Made by a program: the position numbers and the translations under genes. The notes under the pieces are model-generated. The model was not told where the DNA came from, searched no databases, and saw nothing but the letters and a program-made list of their open reading frames with translations. This document shows positions 1 to 8,344 of a stretch of 64,000 bases of DNA, piece after piece (position 1 is the stretch's first letter; each line of letters starts with the position of its first letter). Origin of the DNA: Companilactobacillus paralimentarius DSM 13238 = JCM 10415 (lineage in GTDB: Bacteria; Bacillota; Bacilli; Lactobacillales; Lactobacillaceae); assembly GCF_001434985.1 (NCBI RefSeq), contig NZ_AZES01000117.1, positions 52,762-116,761 of the forward strand, given 5' to 3'.

Positions 1-1
1 C

Positions 2-769
2 GGTTACGCTATCATGTTACCTAAGGATGATCAAAACCTTGCTACTAAGAAGGAATTAAACGAACAAATTACTGGTTTACTTGGTGGACGTACTGCCGAA
101 GAAATCATTGTCGGTCAACCTTCATCAGGTGCTTCAAATGACTTTGAACAAGCAACACAAATTGCTCGTACAATGGTTACTGAATACGGTATGACAGATC
201 GTTTAGGTACGGTTCAACTTGAAAAGAATGGTCAACCATTTAGTGGTGGTAATTATCGTCAATTACCTTCTTATTCAGAAGATACTGCTAAAGCAATTGA
301 TCAAGAAGTTAAACGTATTATTGATGAAGATCACGAACGTGCTAGAGAAATTCTTGAAACACATCGTGAACAACATAAGATTATTGCCGAAGCTCTATTG
401 AAGTATGAAACACTTGATGAAAAGGAAATCTTGAGCTTGTATAACACAGGTAAAATGCCTGCTAATGATGCTAACCAAGAATTCCCAAGTGAAAGTGCTG
501 CTACCTTTGAAGAATCAAAGAAGGCTGTTGAAGCTAAGGATGCTGAAAAGCAAAAAACTGAGGGTTCAACTACTGAAACAGATAAGTCAGATGACAATAT
601 TGATGAAGCTGTTTATCCTTCAGAAAAAGACGAAACTAAGTCAGATGATACGAATAATTCTACTGGAACTACACCATCATCTACTGAAACTAAGTCTGAT
701 AATGATAATGATTCAACAGATTCTACTGCCAATAGTGACAAAGATAATAACAATAATGATAATCAATAA
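2..769 (+). CDS. ftsH: ATP-dependent zinc metalloprotease FtsH, C-terminal part
   Basis: This is the 3' end of ftsH; the gene starts before the window and the frame is open from base 2. FtsH is a membrane-anchored AAA+ protease that degrades misfolded membrane proteins and short-lived regulators. Visible here is the end of the M41 peptidase domain: the segment [11 protein letters not shown], followed by [12 protein letters not shown], whose Asp is the family's third zinc ligand. The HExxH motif and the AAA domain lie outside. The last ~100 residues are a low-complexity acidic tail rich in Ser, Thr, Asp and Asn, ending in an Asn/Asp run; such tails are common in lactobacillar FtsH and probably disordered. 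hslO follows after a terminator. Confidence 0.95.
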   Translation, partial: GYAIMLPKDDQNLATKKELNEQITGLLGGRTAEEIIVGQPSSGASNDFEQATQIARTMVTEYGMTDRLGTVQLEKNGQPFSGGNYRQLPSYSEDTAKAIDQEVKRIIDEDHERAREILETHREQHKIIAEALLKYETLDEKEILSLYNTGKMPANDANQEFPSESAATFEESKKAVEAKDAEKQKTEGSTTETDKSDDNIDEAVYPSEKDETKSDDTNNSTGTTPSSTETKSDNDNDSTDSTANSDKDNNNNDNQ

Positions 770-773
770 AAAA

Positions 774-800
774 GAGCGACTCGTATGAGTCGCTTTTTTG
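774..800 (+). terminator. Rho-independent terminator after ftsH
   Basis: The arms GCGACTC and GAGTCGC (776-782 and 787-793) enclose a GTAT loop and are followed by six T. The A-run before the stem could extend it. It lies 5 bases after the ftsH stop and only 14 bases before hslO, so hslO probably depends partly on readthrough. Confidence 0.85.
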
Positions 801-813
801 AACGGAGAAAATT

Positions 814-1695
814 ATGACTGATACTTTAACTAAATCAGTTTCTAAAGACGGAAAGTTTAGGGTTTATGTTGTTAACGCCACCCAAACTATTCAGGAAGCA
901 CAAAAAAGACATGACACTTGGAGAAATTCCAGTGCTGCATTGGGTAGAACAATGATTGGTTCTATTTTAGTCGCTACTTCAACTCTTAAAGAAGATGAAG
1001 TTCTAACAACTAGAATTCAAGGCGGTGGCCCAGTTGGAGCTATTGTGGTTGATGCTGATGCTCAGGGAAATACCAAAGGTTATATTACTAATCCACACGT
1101 AAGTCTAAAGGCTCGTGAAGATGGTCATATTGATGTTCAAGCTGCAGTCGGTAATAAAGGAACTTTGAGTATTACCAAAGATCTACATATGAAGAAGCCA
1201 TTCACTGGTGAAGTGCCATTGGTTTCTGGTGAAATCGGTATGGATTTTGCTTATTATATGGCTAAATCAGAACAAATTCCTTCAGCTATTGGTGTTTCAG
1301 TATTTGTGGAACCCAATGAAAAAGTTGGTGCTGCAGGTGGTTTCTTAGTTCAAACTCTGCCAGGAGCTACTGACACAGATATTTCTAAAATTGAAGCAAA
1401 TTTGAAGGTTGTTCCTAATTTATCAACTTTGCTCAATGAAGGCCTAAGTAATAATGAAATCTTAGATAAAATTATGAATGGTGTTGAGATGAAGGTCTTG
1501 GATGAAATGCCTGTTCAATTCCAATGTGACTGTTCTAAAGAACGTTTCTCTAAATCACTAGCTACTTTATCTACTGCCAATCTACAAGCTATGGTTGATG
1601 AAGATCACGGTGCTGAGGCAGTCTGCAAATTCTGCGGTAATAAGTATCAATTTAGCGAAGCCGAATTGAAGAAAATTATTGCGACTAAAGATTAA
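814..1695 (+). CDS. hslO: Redox-regulated chaperone Hsp33
   Basis: This encodes Hsp33 (293 aa), a cytoplasmic holdase activated when oxidation of its zinc-bound cysteines unfolds the C-terminal domain. The four cysteines are present as a CDC pair (C238, C240) and a CKFC pair (C271, C274), matching the family CxC...CxxC switch. The N-terminal body carries Hsp33 features such as a GGGPVG segment near residue 70. Length is normal. The start is ATG at 814 with GGAG about 8 bases upstream. The ftsH-hslO-dusB-lysS order is conserved in many Firmicutes. No separate promoter is obvious between the ftsH terminator and this start. Confidence 0.95.
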   Translation: MTDTLTKSVSKDGKFRVYVVNATQTIQEAQKRHDTWRNSSAALGRTMIGSILVATSTLKEDEVLTTRIQGGGPVGAIVVDADAQGNTKGYITNPHVSLKAREDGHIDVQAAVGNKGTLSITKDLHMKKPFTGEVPLVSGEIGMDFAYYMAKSEQIPSAIGVSVFVEPNEKVGAAGGFLVQTLPGATDTDISKIEANLKVVPNLSTLLNEGLSNNEILDKIMNGVEMKVLDEMPVQFQCDCSKERFSKSLATLSTANLQAMVDEDHGAEAVCKFCGNKYQFSEAELKKIIATKD

Positions 1696-1701
1696 TCATG
1701 T

Positions 1702-1731
1702 TTGCCATATGAATAGAAAATTTGTTATTAT
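1702..1731 (+). promoter_or_regulatory. Candidate promoter for dusB-lysS
   Basis: TTGCCA (1702-1707) and TATTAT (1726-1731) are separated by 18 bp in the 70-bp gap between hslO and dusB. Both match the sigma-A consensus at five of six positions. It is inferred from sequence only. Confidence 0.45.
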
Positions 1732-1765
1732 TGCAAGTTGTAGTTAATAATTTGAGGTAAAAAGT

Positions 1766-2770
1766 ATGGAATGGAAAATAGGCAATGTAACGATTCCTAA
1801 CCAAATTGTGGTTGCTCCAATGGCTGGAATAACCAATTCAGCTTTTCGAGTTACAGCAAGGGAATTTGGAGCCGGTCTAACTGTTTGTGAAATGATCAGT
1901 GATCAAGGCATTAAATATCGAAATGAAAAGACACTGGGTATGATGTTCGTTGATCCTAAAGAACATCCTGTCAGTATTCAGATTTTCGGTGGTAGTGTTG
2001 ATTCATTAGTTCAAGCAGCTAAATTTGTTGACGATAATACTAGTGCTGATATTATCGATATCAACATGGGGTGCCCAGTTAAAAAGGTTACCAAGACAGG
2101 TGCAGGTTCTTGTTGGTTAAGAGATCCAGATCATCTTTATGAGGCTGTGAAGGCTGTTAGTTCAGCTATCAGTAAACCTCTAACGGTGAAGATGAGAACT
2201 GGTTGGGATGACGATCATATTTTAGCAGTTGAAAATGCTCTAGCAGCACAAGAGGGCGGAGCTTCCGCAATTGCTATGCATGGTCGTACAAAATCTCAGA
2301 TGTACATGGGACATGCCAATTGGGATATCTTACATGAAGTGGCACAAAGTGTTTCCATTCCATTTATGGGTAATGGTGATATCAAGACTCCTCAAGATGC
2401 TAAGACAATGATCGAAGAAGTGGGTGCGGATGCTGCCATGGTAGGTCGAGCCGTACTTGGTAATTTATGGAGATTAAATGCGATGAACCATTATCTAGAA
2501 ACTGGAGAATTATTGCCAGAACCAAGCGTTCCAGAAAAAATTAATATAGCTAAACTTCAACTCCAACGTCTGGTAGACTTAAAAGGTGAGCATGTTGGTG
2601 TTCCAGAATTTCGTCAACAGGCAGCATATTATCTAAAGGGGATTCCCCATGCAGTAAGAACACGTGCTAAAGTAGTGGAAGAAGATTCCATGCAGGAAGT
2701 GTTCGATACATTAGATCAATTTGTTGAAAGTTACGAGAAGAGAGAAGCGAGATCTTCAAGAATTTCGTAG
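1766..2770 (+). CDS. dusB: tRNA-dihydrouridine synthase
   Basis: This FMN-dependent enzyme reduces specific uridines in tRNA D-loops to dihydrouridine, using NADPH. It is 334 aa, usual for the family. The N-terminal TIM barrel has the signature MAGITNSAFR near residues 19-28 and the catalytic cysteine C103 in NMGCPVKKV. Further on are MHGRT and GNGDI, which bind FMN and substrate, and a C-terminal helical tRNA-binding domain. The start is ATG at 1766 after GAGGT. The lysS start follows 15 bases after the stop, so the two are co-transcribed. Symbol dusB follows the Firmicute convention; specificity between Dus classes is not proved by sequence. Confidence 0.93.
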   Translation: MEWKIGNVTIPNQIVVAPMAGITNSAFRVTAREFGAGLTVCEMISDQGIKYRNEKTLGMMFVDPKEHPVSIQIFGGSVDSLVQAAKFVDDNTSADIIDINMGCPVKKVTKTGAGSCWLRDPDHLYEAVKAVSSAISKPLTVKMRTGWDDDHILAVENALAAQEGGASAIAMHGRTKSQMYMGHANWDILHEVAQSVSIPFMGNGDIKTPQDAKTMIEEVGADAAMVGRAVLGNLWRLNAMNHYLETGELLPEPSVPEKINIAKLQLQRLVDLKGEHVGVPEFRQQAAYYLKGIPHAVRTRAKVVEEDSMQEVFDTLDQFVESYEKREARSSRIS

Positions 2771-2785
2771 ACAGGGGGAAAAATT

Positions 2786-4330
2786 TTGAGTAACGAAAAT
2801 AAGAAAAAGCAACCAACGAAAGAAGAAATAAAAAAGAGTAGAGTCATGAATGATCAACTAAGGGTCAGACGTGAAAAACTACAAGAACTTTATGATGAAG
2901 GTGTTGATCCATTCGGTTCAAGATTTGAAAGAACTGCATTGGCTCAAGAGATTCATGACAAGTATGGTGATGAAGATAAGGAAGTTCTTGAAGAACAGGA
3001 CTTACCAGTTGTTATTGCCGGTCGTATGATGTCAAAACGTGGTAAAGGTAAAGTTGGTTTTGCTGATATCCGTGATAGAAGTGGCAGAATTCAAATTTAT
3101 GTTCGTAAAGATGTCGTTGGTGAAGAGAACTACCATATCTTCAAACGTGCCGATATTGGTGATCATTTAGGTATTCATGGTGAAATCATGAAAACGGACA
3201 TGGGTGAATTGACTGTTAAAGCTACTCACGTAACAATGTTATCTAAGTCATTACGTCCATTACCTGATAAGTTCCATGGTTTGACAAATGTTGAACAAAT
3301 TTATCGTCAAAGATATTTGGATCTAATTGCTAACCAAGATAGTTTTGAACGTTTCAAGAAACGCACTAAGATTATTTCAGCTGTTCGTGAATACTTAGAT
3401 GGTGAAGGCTTCATGTCAGTTGAAACTCCTGTCCTAAATACACAAGCCGGTGGTGCTAGTGCTAGACCATTCATCACACATCACAATGCTTTGGATATGC
3501 AAATGTATCTCCGTATTGCTCTTGAATTGCCACTTAAGAGATTAATTGTTGGTGGCTTCGAACGAGTTTATGAAATCGGACGTGCTTTCCGTAATGAAGG
3601 TTTGGATACACAACACAACCCTGAATATACTTCACTAGAAACATATGCTGCATATTGGGATATGACAGATGTCATGAAAGAAGTCGAAGGACTCTTTAGA
3701 CATGCTGCTCAAAAAGCTAATGGTACACAACAAGTTACTTATCAAGGTGAAGAAATCGATTTGAGCAAACCATTCAAGCGTATCAAGATGGTTGATGCAA
3801 TCAAAGAACAAACAGGAATTGATTTCAGCCAAGATATGGATCTTGAACAAGCTCGTAAATTAGCTGATGAAAAAGGTGTTAAGTACGAAGACTTCTGGGG
3901 CGTTGGTCATATCATTGCTGAATTCTTTGAAGAATTCGTTGAAGACACTTTAAAGGAACCTACATTCGTTTACGAATATCCTTTGGAAGTTTCACCACTT
4001 GCTAAGAAGAGCAAAGAAAATCCTAACTTCACAGACCGTTTCGAAGTTTACATCTTAGGTCATGAATTCGGTAATGCCTTTACTGAACTAAATGATCCTA
4101 TTGATCAAAAAGAACGTTTTGAAGCACAAGCTGCCGAACGTGAAAAGGGTAATGATGAAGCCGAACATATTGATAACGACTTCGTTGAAGCTATGGAATA
4201 TGGTATGCCACCAACAGGTGGGCTAGGAATCGGTATCGATAGACTAGTAATGTTGCTAACAGATGCACCATCAATTCGTGATGTTATCTTGTTCCCAACA
4301 ATGAGACCAGAAGACAATAGCGAAGAATAG
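2786..4330 (+). CDS. lysS: Lysine--tRNA ligase, class II
   Basis: Lysyl-tRNA synthetase (514 aa) charges tRNA-Lys in the cytoplasm. The N-terminal OB-fold anticodon-binding domain covers about residues 60-170. The catalytic core shows class II motif 2 ([15 protein letters not shown], near 267) and motif 3 ([12 protein letters not shown], near 478-490). The start is TTG at 2786, fixed by AGGGGG 8-13 bases upstream and by agreement with family length. It forms an operon with dusB. No T-box leader precedes it, consistent with lysS lying internally in an operon. It is followed by a gene-poor stretch with a strong terminator. Confidence 0.97.
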   Translation: MSNENKKKQPTKEEIKKSRVMNDQLRVRREKLQELYDEGVDPFGSRFERTALAQEIHDKYGDEDKEVLEEQDLPVVIAGRMMSKRGKGKVGFADIRDRSGRIQIYVRKDVVGEENYHIFKRADIGDHLGIHGEIMKTDMGELTVKATHVTMLSKSLRPLPDKFHGLTNVEQIYRQRYLDLIANQDSFERFKKRTKIISAVREYLDGEGFMSVETPVLNTQAGGASARPFITHHNALDMQMYLRIALELPLKRLIVGGFERVYEIGRAFRNEGLDTQHNPEYTSLETYAAYWDMTDVMKEVEGLFRHAAQKANGTQQVTYQGEEIDLSKPFKRIKMVDAIKEQTGIDFSQDMDLEQARKLADEKGVKYEDFWGVGHIIAEFFEEFVEDTLKEPTFVYEYPLEVSPLAKKSKENPNFTDRFEVYILGHEFGNAFTELNDPIDQKERFEAQAAEREKGNDEAEHIDNDFVEAMEYGMPPTGGLGIGIDRLVMLLTDAPSIRDVILFPTMRPEDNSEE

Positions 4331-4442
4331 AGAGCAAAGCAGGTCTGGGAATTTCTGAGAATTTGCCTAAGTATTGGAAGAAATTGGCCCGCGTAGCTCG
4401 GTTCTACTATTAAACATAGAAGAATTAGAATATCTATTAATT

Positions 4443-4493
4443 AAAAATACCAGTGTAACAACTTCGAAAGGGGTTGCCACATTGGTATTTTTT
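4443..4493 (+). terminator. Strong terminator after lysS
   Basis: AATACCAGTGT and ACATTGGTATT (about 4447-4456 and 4479-4489) pair with one G-U, with an inner CAAC/GTTG extension and a six-T tail. It ends the dusB-lysS transcript about 115 bases after the lysS stop. Confidence 0.85.
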
Positions 4494-4807
4494 ATTGATA
4501 TTATTGTTTATAAAGAAACGACATATTTTGACATCTCCGATATATAAAATAAACATAAGTAAGAAATATGTTTTAAAGAAGACGAGATTCTGCTACTTAT
4601 TAAAATATTAGTTTCTAGTCGTCCACTGAATAAAAGGGAACTATCTCATTTGACAGAAAAAAGTTGAATTTGAATATACCGATCATGAACGGCTGAAAAA
4701 AGCTGAAATTAAACACGGATATATTGGGTTATATCAAGGATAAATTTTCAAACTGTCGCGTAATTAAACGATTTGATAAGCCTAATAATTTTTTTTAAAA
4801 GTTTTCG

Positions 4808-4837
4808 TTGACAATTTTTGTGGTCAATAGGTATAAT
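4808..4837 (+). promoter_or_regulatory. Promoter of the tRNA operon
   Basis: A perfect TTGACA (4808-4813) and perfect TATAAT (4832-4837) are 18 bp apart, with the first tRNA starting 31 bases after the -10. This is the strength expected for a stable-RNA promoter. Confidence 0.9.
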
Positions 4838-4867
4838 AATATAGTTGTTTCGAACGAGGAACACTAT

Positions 4868-4940
4868 GGAGGATTAGCTCAGCTGGGAGAGCATCTGCCT
4901 TACAAGCAGGAGGTCACAGGTTCGAACCCTGTATCCTCCA
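4868..4940 (+). tRNA. tRNA-Val (UAC)
   Basis: A 73-nt cloverleaf with acceptor arms GGAGGAT/ATCCTCC, D-stem GCTC/GAGC, anticodon loop CTTACAA (anticodon TAC), and T-loop TTCGAAC. The 3' CCA is not encoded; the discriminator is A4940. It is first in a five-tRNA operon. Confidence 0.97.
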
Positions 4941-4977
4941 TTAAGCAAAGTGCTTAGTGGAAATCATTTAGTTTTTT

Positions 4978-5060
4978 GCGGGTGTGGCGGAATTGGCAGA
5001 CGCGCTAGATTTAGGTTCTAGTGTCCAGTGGACATGAAGGTTCAAGTCCTTTCACCCGTA
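4978..5060 (+). tRNA. tRNA-Leu (UAG)
   Basis: An 83-nt class II tRNA with a long variable arm. Acceptor arms GCGGGTG/CACCCGT close with a terminal G-U pair. The anticodon stem CTAGA/TCTAG encloses TTTAGGT, giving anticodon TAG. CCA is not encoded. Confidence 0.95.
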
Positions 5061-5124
5061 TTAATAATTGGCCTTGCAAAAGGATCGGTTATTGTGTATT
5101 ATGTTAGATGTCGTTTGGCATAAT

Positions 5125-5197
5125 GCCGACTTAGCTCAGTTGGCAGAGCATCTGTCTTGTAAACAGGGGGTCGGAGGTTCGAATCCTCTAGTCGGCA
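5125..5197 (+). tRNA. tRNA-Thr (UGU)
   Basis: A 73-nt cloverleaf with acceptor arms GCCGACT/AGTCGGC. The anticodon loop CTTGTAA gives anticodon TGT. The T-arm GGAGGTTCGAATCCTC is canonical. CCA is not encoded. Confidence 0.97.
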
Positions 5198-5207
5198 TAG
5201 TCATAAT

Positions 5208-5279
5208 GCGGAAGTAGTTCAGTGGTAGAACATCACCTTGCCATGGTGGGGGTCGCGGGTTCGAATCCCGTCTTCCGCT
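5208..5279 (+). tRNA. tRNA-Gly (GCC)
   Basis: A 72-nt cloverleaf with acceptor arms GCGGAAG/CTTCCGC and discriminator T5279. The anticodon loop TTGCCAT gives anticodon GCC. It lies 10 bases after tRNA-Thr. CCA is not encoded. Confidence 0.97.
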
Positions 5280-5290
5280 TAGAGAGGTTT

Positions 5291-5364
5291 CGGGAAATAG
5301 CTCAGCTTGGTAGAGCGTCACGTTCGGGGCGTGAAGGCCGCAAGTTCGAATCTTGTTTTCCCGA
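5291..5364 (+). tRNA. tRNA-Pro (CGG)
   Basis: A 74-nt cloverleaf with acceptor arms CGGGAAA/TTTCCCG. The anticodon stem TCACG/CGTGA encloses TTCGGGG, so positions 34-36 read CGG and decode only CCG. Many low-GC lactobacilli rely on Pro(UGG), so this isoacceptor is less usual. CCA is not encoded. It ends the tRNA operon. Confidence 0.93.
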
Positions 5365-5380
5365 TTCCATGATAAGTTTA

Positions 5381-5421
5381 AAAGGGTAATTAATTCTGAA
5401 AATGAATTGATTACCTTTTTT
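5381..5421 (+). terminator. Terminator of the tRNA operon
   Basis: Twelve-base arms GGTAATTAATTC (5385-5396) and GAATTGATTACC (5404-5415), with one G-U pair and a 7-base loop, are followed by six T. It lies 17 bases after tRNA-Pro. Confidence 0.92.
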
Positions 5422-5543
5422 CGTTCTCTAAAGATTTTTTTGAAGTCAGGAATCAATTATAAATCTCGTGAATGTGTTAGGATTCTATTGGAGGCAAAAT
5501 CTGAAGAATCATTAACTTTTTTATATTTTGCAAGATGAAATAA

Positions 5544-5571
5544 TTGCTTTTTTTTGAAACATAATTATACT
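5544..5571 (+). promoter_or_regulatory. Candidate clpC promoter
   Basis: TTGCTT (5544-5549) and TATACT (5566-5571) are 16 bp apart, 37 bases before the clpC start. No CtsR heptad repeat (GGTCAAA type) or CIRCE inverted repeat is visible between 5365 and 5607, although both commonly control clpC in Firmicutes. Confidence 0.6.
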
Positions 5572-5607
5572 TTCTAAACAGACACTTAAAAAGTAGAGGT
5601 AACATTA

Positions 5608-8094
5608 ATGGACAAAGTATTTACCGAAAGCGCCAAGAATGCACTAGTTTTAGCTCAAGAACAAGCCAAGACATTTCATCATAATGCTGTTGGTACAGAA
5701 CATATTCTACTTGGGTTAGTAATGGAAAATGATGGTATTGCCGGTATTACTTTGAGAGATCTAGCTGTAAGTGATCGAGATGTTGAAGAGGAGATTGAAC
5801 ATCTGACAGGTTATGGGGATGTCTCATCTAATACTGCTAAAGGAATTTATTTACCATACTCTCCTAAAGGACAAATGATTTTAAGCAATGCGGAAGAAGA
5901 TTCCAACTTATATAAAGCTAACCGTATTGGTACAGAACATATTTTATTGGCAATTCTTGATGACGCCGATAACTTGGCTAACCGTATTTTGGTTAATTTG
6001 GGATTGAGCTTAGCTAAGACTAAGTCTTTGCTATTAAGCAAAATGGGTATGTCAAACAAGGCTGCACGTCGTGGTTTTGCTGCAAATTTAAATAAACAAA
6101 AGAATCAACAATCGCAAGGTGGAACTCCAACGTTGGATTCCTTAGCTCGTGATTTGACAAAATTAGCTCGTGATAATCAAATTGACCCTGTTATTGGTCG
6201 TAAAAAAGAAGTTGACCGAACTATTCAAATCTTGAGTCGTCGTACTAAGAACAATCCTGTTCTAGTCGGTGAGCCCGGTGTTGGTAAAACTGCAATTGCT
6301 GAAGGTTTAGCTATTGCTATTATAAAAAAAGAAGTTCCATTAGATATGCAAAACAAACGTATCATGATGTTAGATATGGGTTCATTAGTAGCTGGTACTA
6401 AATATCGTGGTGAGTTTGAAGATCGTTTAAAGAAAATTATCAAAGAAATTTATGAAGATAAACACGTCATTCTCTTTATTGATGAATTGCACACATTAAT
6501 CGGAGCTGGTGGTGCTGAAGGTGCAATTGATGCATCTAATATTTTGAAACCTGCCTTAGCTCGTGGTGAGTTGCAATTGATTGGTGCAACAACATCTAAT
6601 GAGTATCAAAAGTACATTGAAAAGGATACAGCTTTGGAGCGTCGTTTTGCCAAAGTCTATGTTGAAGAACCTAGTGCCGAAGATTCTGTTAAGATTTTGA
6701 CAGGACTTCGCCCAAGATATGAACAACATCACGGCTTAACAATTTCTGATGAAGCCGTTGAAGCAGCGGTTCGTCTTTCTACACGTTACTTAACTAACCG
6801 TTTCTTGCCAGATAAGGCTATCGATTTGATGGATGAAGCTTCAGCTAAAGTTAGAATTCATAATGTGTCTAAAAATAACAAACTTGAAGAGTTAACTAAT
6901 CAAGCTTTGAAGTTGATGGATGACAAGAACAACGCTATTTTGGATCAAGACTTTGAAAAAGCTGCTAAGATTCGTGAACAAGAACAAACTGTCCAAGCTG
7001 AAATTGCTAAGCTAAATGATAAGAAGTCAGCACAAAAGAAACCTGTTGTAACAGCGGATGATATTGCGGAGATCATTGCTGAGTGGACTGGAGTTCCGGT
7101 TAAGCAAATTACTCGTAAAGAGAGTGAAAAGTTACTTAATCTTGAAAAAGAGCTTCATAAACGTGTTATTGGTCAAAATGATGCCATTAATGCTGTTTCA
7201 CGTGCAATTCGTCGTGCTAGAAGTGGTATGAAGGACCCTAATCGTCCAATTGGTTCATTTATGTTCTTAGGACCTACCGGTGTCGGTAAGACTGAATTGG
7301 CTAAATCAATCGCTGAAGTAATGTTTGGTTCTGAAGATAATCTAATTCGTGTAGATATGTCAGAATATATGGAACAATATAGTACATCTAAGTTGATTGG
7401 TTCAGCTCCTGGATATGTCGGCTTTGATGATGGTGGTCAATTGACAGAGAAGGTAAGAAATGAACCTTATTCAGTTGTTCTACTTGATGAAGTTGAAAAG
7501 GCTCATCCAGATGTCTTCAATATCTTATTGCAAGTTCTTGATGATGGTATCTTAACTGATGCTAAGGGTCGTAAAGTTGATTTCCGAAATACTATTATTA
7601 TTATGACTTCTAACCTTGGAGCTAGATCATTGGAAGATGACAAGTCAGTCGGCTTTGGTGCTAAAGATGTTCACGATGACTTTAAGGAAATGCAAGAACG
7701 TATCAATACAGAATTGAAACGCTTCTTCCGTCCTGAATTCTTGAACCGTATTGATGAAACAATTGTCTTTAAAGCTCTTGATAAAGAACAACTCAAGGGT
7801 ATTGCTAAGATCATGAGTAATAACTTGAGAAAACGTCTTGCTGAAAGAGAGATCAAATTGGTTATCACACCAACAGCTTATAGCGATTTAGTAAAAGATG
7901 GCTATAATCCTGAATATGGTGCTCGTCCAATGAGAAGAACTATTCAAAGAGAAATTGAAGATCCGGTCAGTGAACAATTACTTATGGGTAACGTTAAAGC
8001 TGGCGATTCAATTAAAGTTGGTTCTAAAAAGGGCAAGTTAACGGTAACGGTTGATAATCCTAATAGTAAGGAAACAGTCTCCAATCAAAAATAA
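5608..8094 (+). CDS. clpC: ATP-dependent Clp protease ATP-binding subunit ClpC
   Basis: ClpC (828 aa) is a hexameric AAA+ unfoldase that feeds substrates to ClpP and uses adaptors such as MecA. In order: a double Clp N-terminal repeat (about 1-150), AAA-1 with Walker A GEPGVGKT (about 222-229) and Walker B FIDELH (near 290), a middle coiled-coil region with a UVR-like segment (about 440-470), and AAA-2 with GPTGVGKTE (about 554-562), then the C-terminal D2 domain. The start is ATG after AGAGGT. In many Firmicutes clpC sits in ctsR-(mcsAB)-clpC; here the tRNA operon is directly upstream and no ctsR is in the window. A structured leader and rpoB follow. Confidence 0.97.
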   Translation: MDKVFTESAKNALVLAQEQAKTFHHNAVGTEHILLGLVMENDGIAGITLRDLAVSDRDVEEEIEHLTGYGDVSSNTAKGIYLPYSPKGQMILSNAEEDSNLYKANRIGTEHILLAILDDADNLANRILVNLGLSLAKTKSLLLSKMGMSNKAARRGFAANLNKQKNQQSQGGTPTLDSLARDLTKLARDNQIDPVIGRKKEVDRTIQILSRRTKNNPVLVGEPGVGKTAIAEGLAIAIIKKEVPLDMQNKRIMMLDMGSLVAGTKYRGEFEDRLKKIIKEIYEDKHVILFIDELHTLIGAGGAEGAIDASNILKPALARGELQLIGATTSNEYQKYIEKDTALERRFAKVYVEEPSAEDSVKILTGLRPRYEQHHGLTISDEAVEAAVRLSTRYLTNRFLPDKAIDLMDEASAKVRIHNVSKNNKLEELTNQALKLMDDKNNAILDQDFEKAAKIREQEQTVQAEIAKLNDKKSAQKKPVVTADDIAEIIAEWTGVPVKQITRKESEKLLNLEKELHKRVIGQNDAINAVSRAIRRARSGMKDPNRPIGSFMFLGPTGVGKTELAKSIAEVMFGSEDNLIRVDMSEYMEQYSTSKLIGSAPGYVGFDDGGQLTEKVRNEPYSVVLLDEVEKAHPDVFNILLQVLDDGILTDAKGRKVDFRNTIIIMTSNLGARSLEDDKSVGFGAKDVHDDFKEMQERINTELKRFFRPEFLNRIDETIVFKALDKEQLKGIAKIMSNNLRKRLAEREIKLVITPTAYSDLVKDGYNPEYGARPMRRTIQREIEDPVSEQLLMGNVKAGDSIKVGSKKGKLTVTVDNPNSKETVSNQK

Positions 8095-8106
8095 TTGACT
8101 TGACTA

Positions 8107-8135
8107 TTGACAAAAATAGTGTATAAGTGTATTAT
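8107..8135 (+). promoter_or_regulatory. Promoter of rpoB-rpoC
   Basis: TTGACA (8107-8112) and TATTAT (8130-8135) are exactly 17 bp apart, just after the clpC stop. The expected start near 8142 gives a ~200-nt leader before rpoB. Confidence 0.85.
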
Positions 8136-8141
8136 TTCTCT

Positions 8142-8245
8142 TTGAGATTCATAGTTCAAATTGCAGGCCGCGATCTATTGTCCGTGGTTATGCTAAATAA
8201 AAAAACACAAAAATAGATTTTCGTTTCTATTTTTGGTTTTTTTTT
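8142..8245 (+). ncRNA. Structured rpoB leader (Lacto-rpoB type)
   Basis: The leader contains a hairpin GCA-G-GCCGCG ... CGTGGT-TA-TGC (8163-8172 and 8183-8193) and ends in a terminator-like stem at 8209-8245. Its place, just upstream of rpoB in a lactic acid bacterium, fits the published Lacto-rpoB RNA motif. The match is from memory and position, not from a covariance-model search. A second, weaker hairpin built on the palindrome GGTTTTAAAACC (8257-8268) lies between it and rpoB. The likely role is control of RNA polymerase beta and beta' synthesis. Confidence 0.65.
8209..8245 (+). terminator. Terminator or attenuator in the rpoB leader
   Basis: Nine-base arms AAAAATAGA and TCTATTTTT (8209-8217 and 8226-8234) are followed by GG and nine T. 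As it stands ~100 bases before rpoB and after its promoter, it may act as an attenuator. Confidence 0.7.
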
Positions 8246-8344
8246 GCCTTAAAACAGGTTTTAAAACCGTTTTCAGGTAAATTGTAATCAAATTGTAATA
8301 TTTGAGGTCTGGATTTGAACAAAATATATGTTGAGGTGAAAAAT

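Larger units (their letters stand above)
4331..4867. other. Gene-poor interval between lysS and the tRNA operon
   Basis: This 537-bp stretch has no convincing gene. It holds a terminator (4443-4493) and the tRNA promoter (4808-4837). At about 4388-4410 the sequence CCCGCGTAGCTCGGTT resembles the 5' part of a tRNA (acceptor to D-stem) but does not continue as one. A 29-codon open stretch at 4654-4743 reads as ordinary-looking protein (Glu, Lys, Tyr and His rich) but has no start codon or ribosome-binding site, so it may be a gene relic. In related genomes an rRNA operon often sits near this place; here no rRNA is present. Confidence 0.6.

Noticed and set aside
4331..4440. T-box leader or other riboswitch after lysS
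   Set aside because: No AGGGTGGTACCGCG-type T-box sequence is present and no synthetase or amino-acid gene follows; only a plain terminator is found.
5136..5538. Open frames on both strands across the tRNA-Thr to clpC interval
   Set aside because: They run through tRNA genes and the terminator, have no ribosome-binding site and no protein-like composition.
8315..8344. Upstream TTG start for rpoB
   Set aside because: It has a GAGG before it, but the start at 8345 has a better ribosome-binding site and matches the family N-terminus residue for residue.
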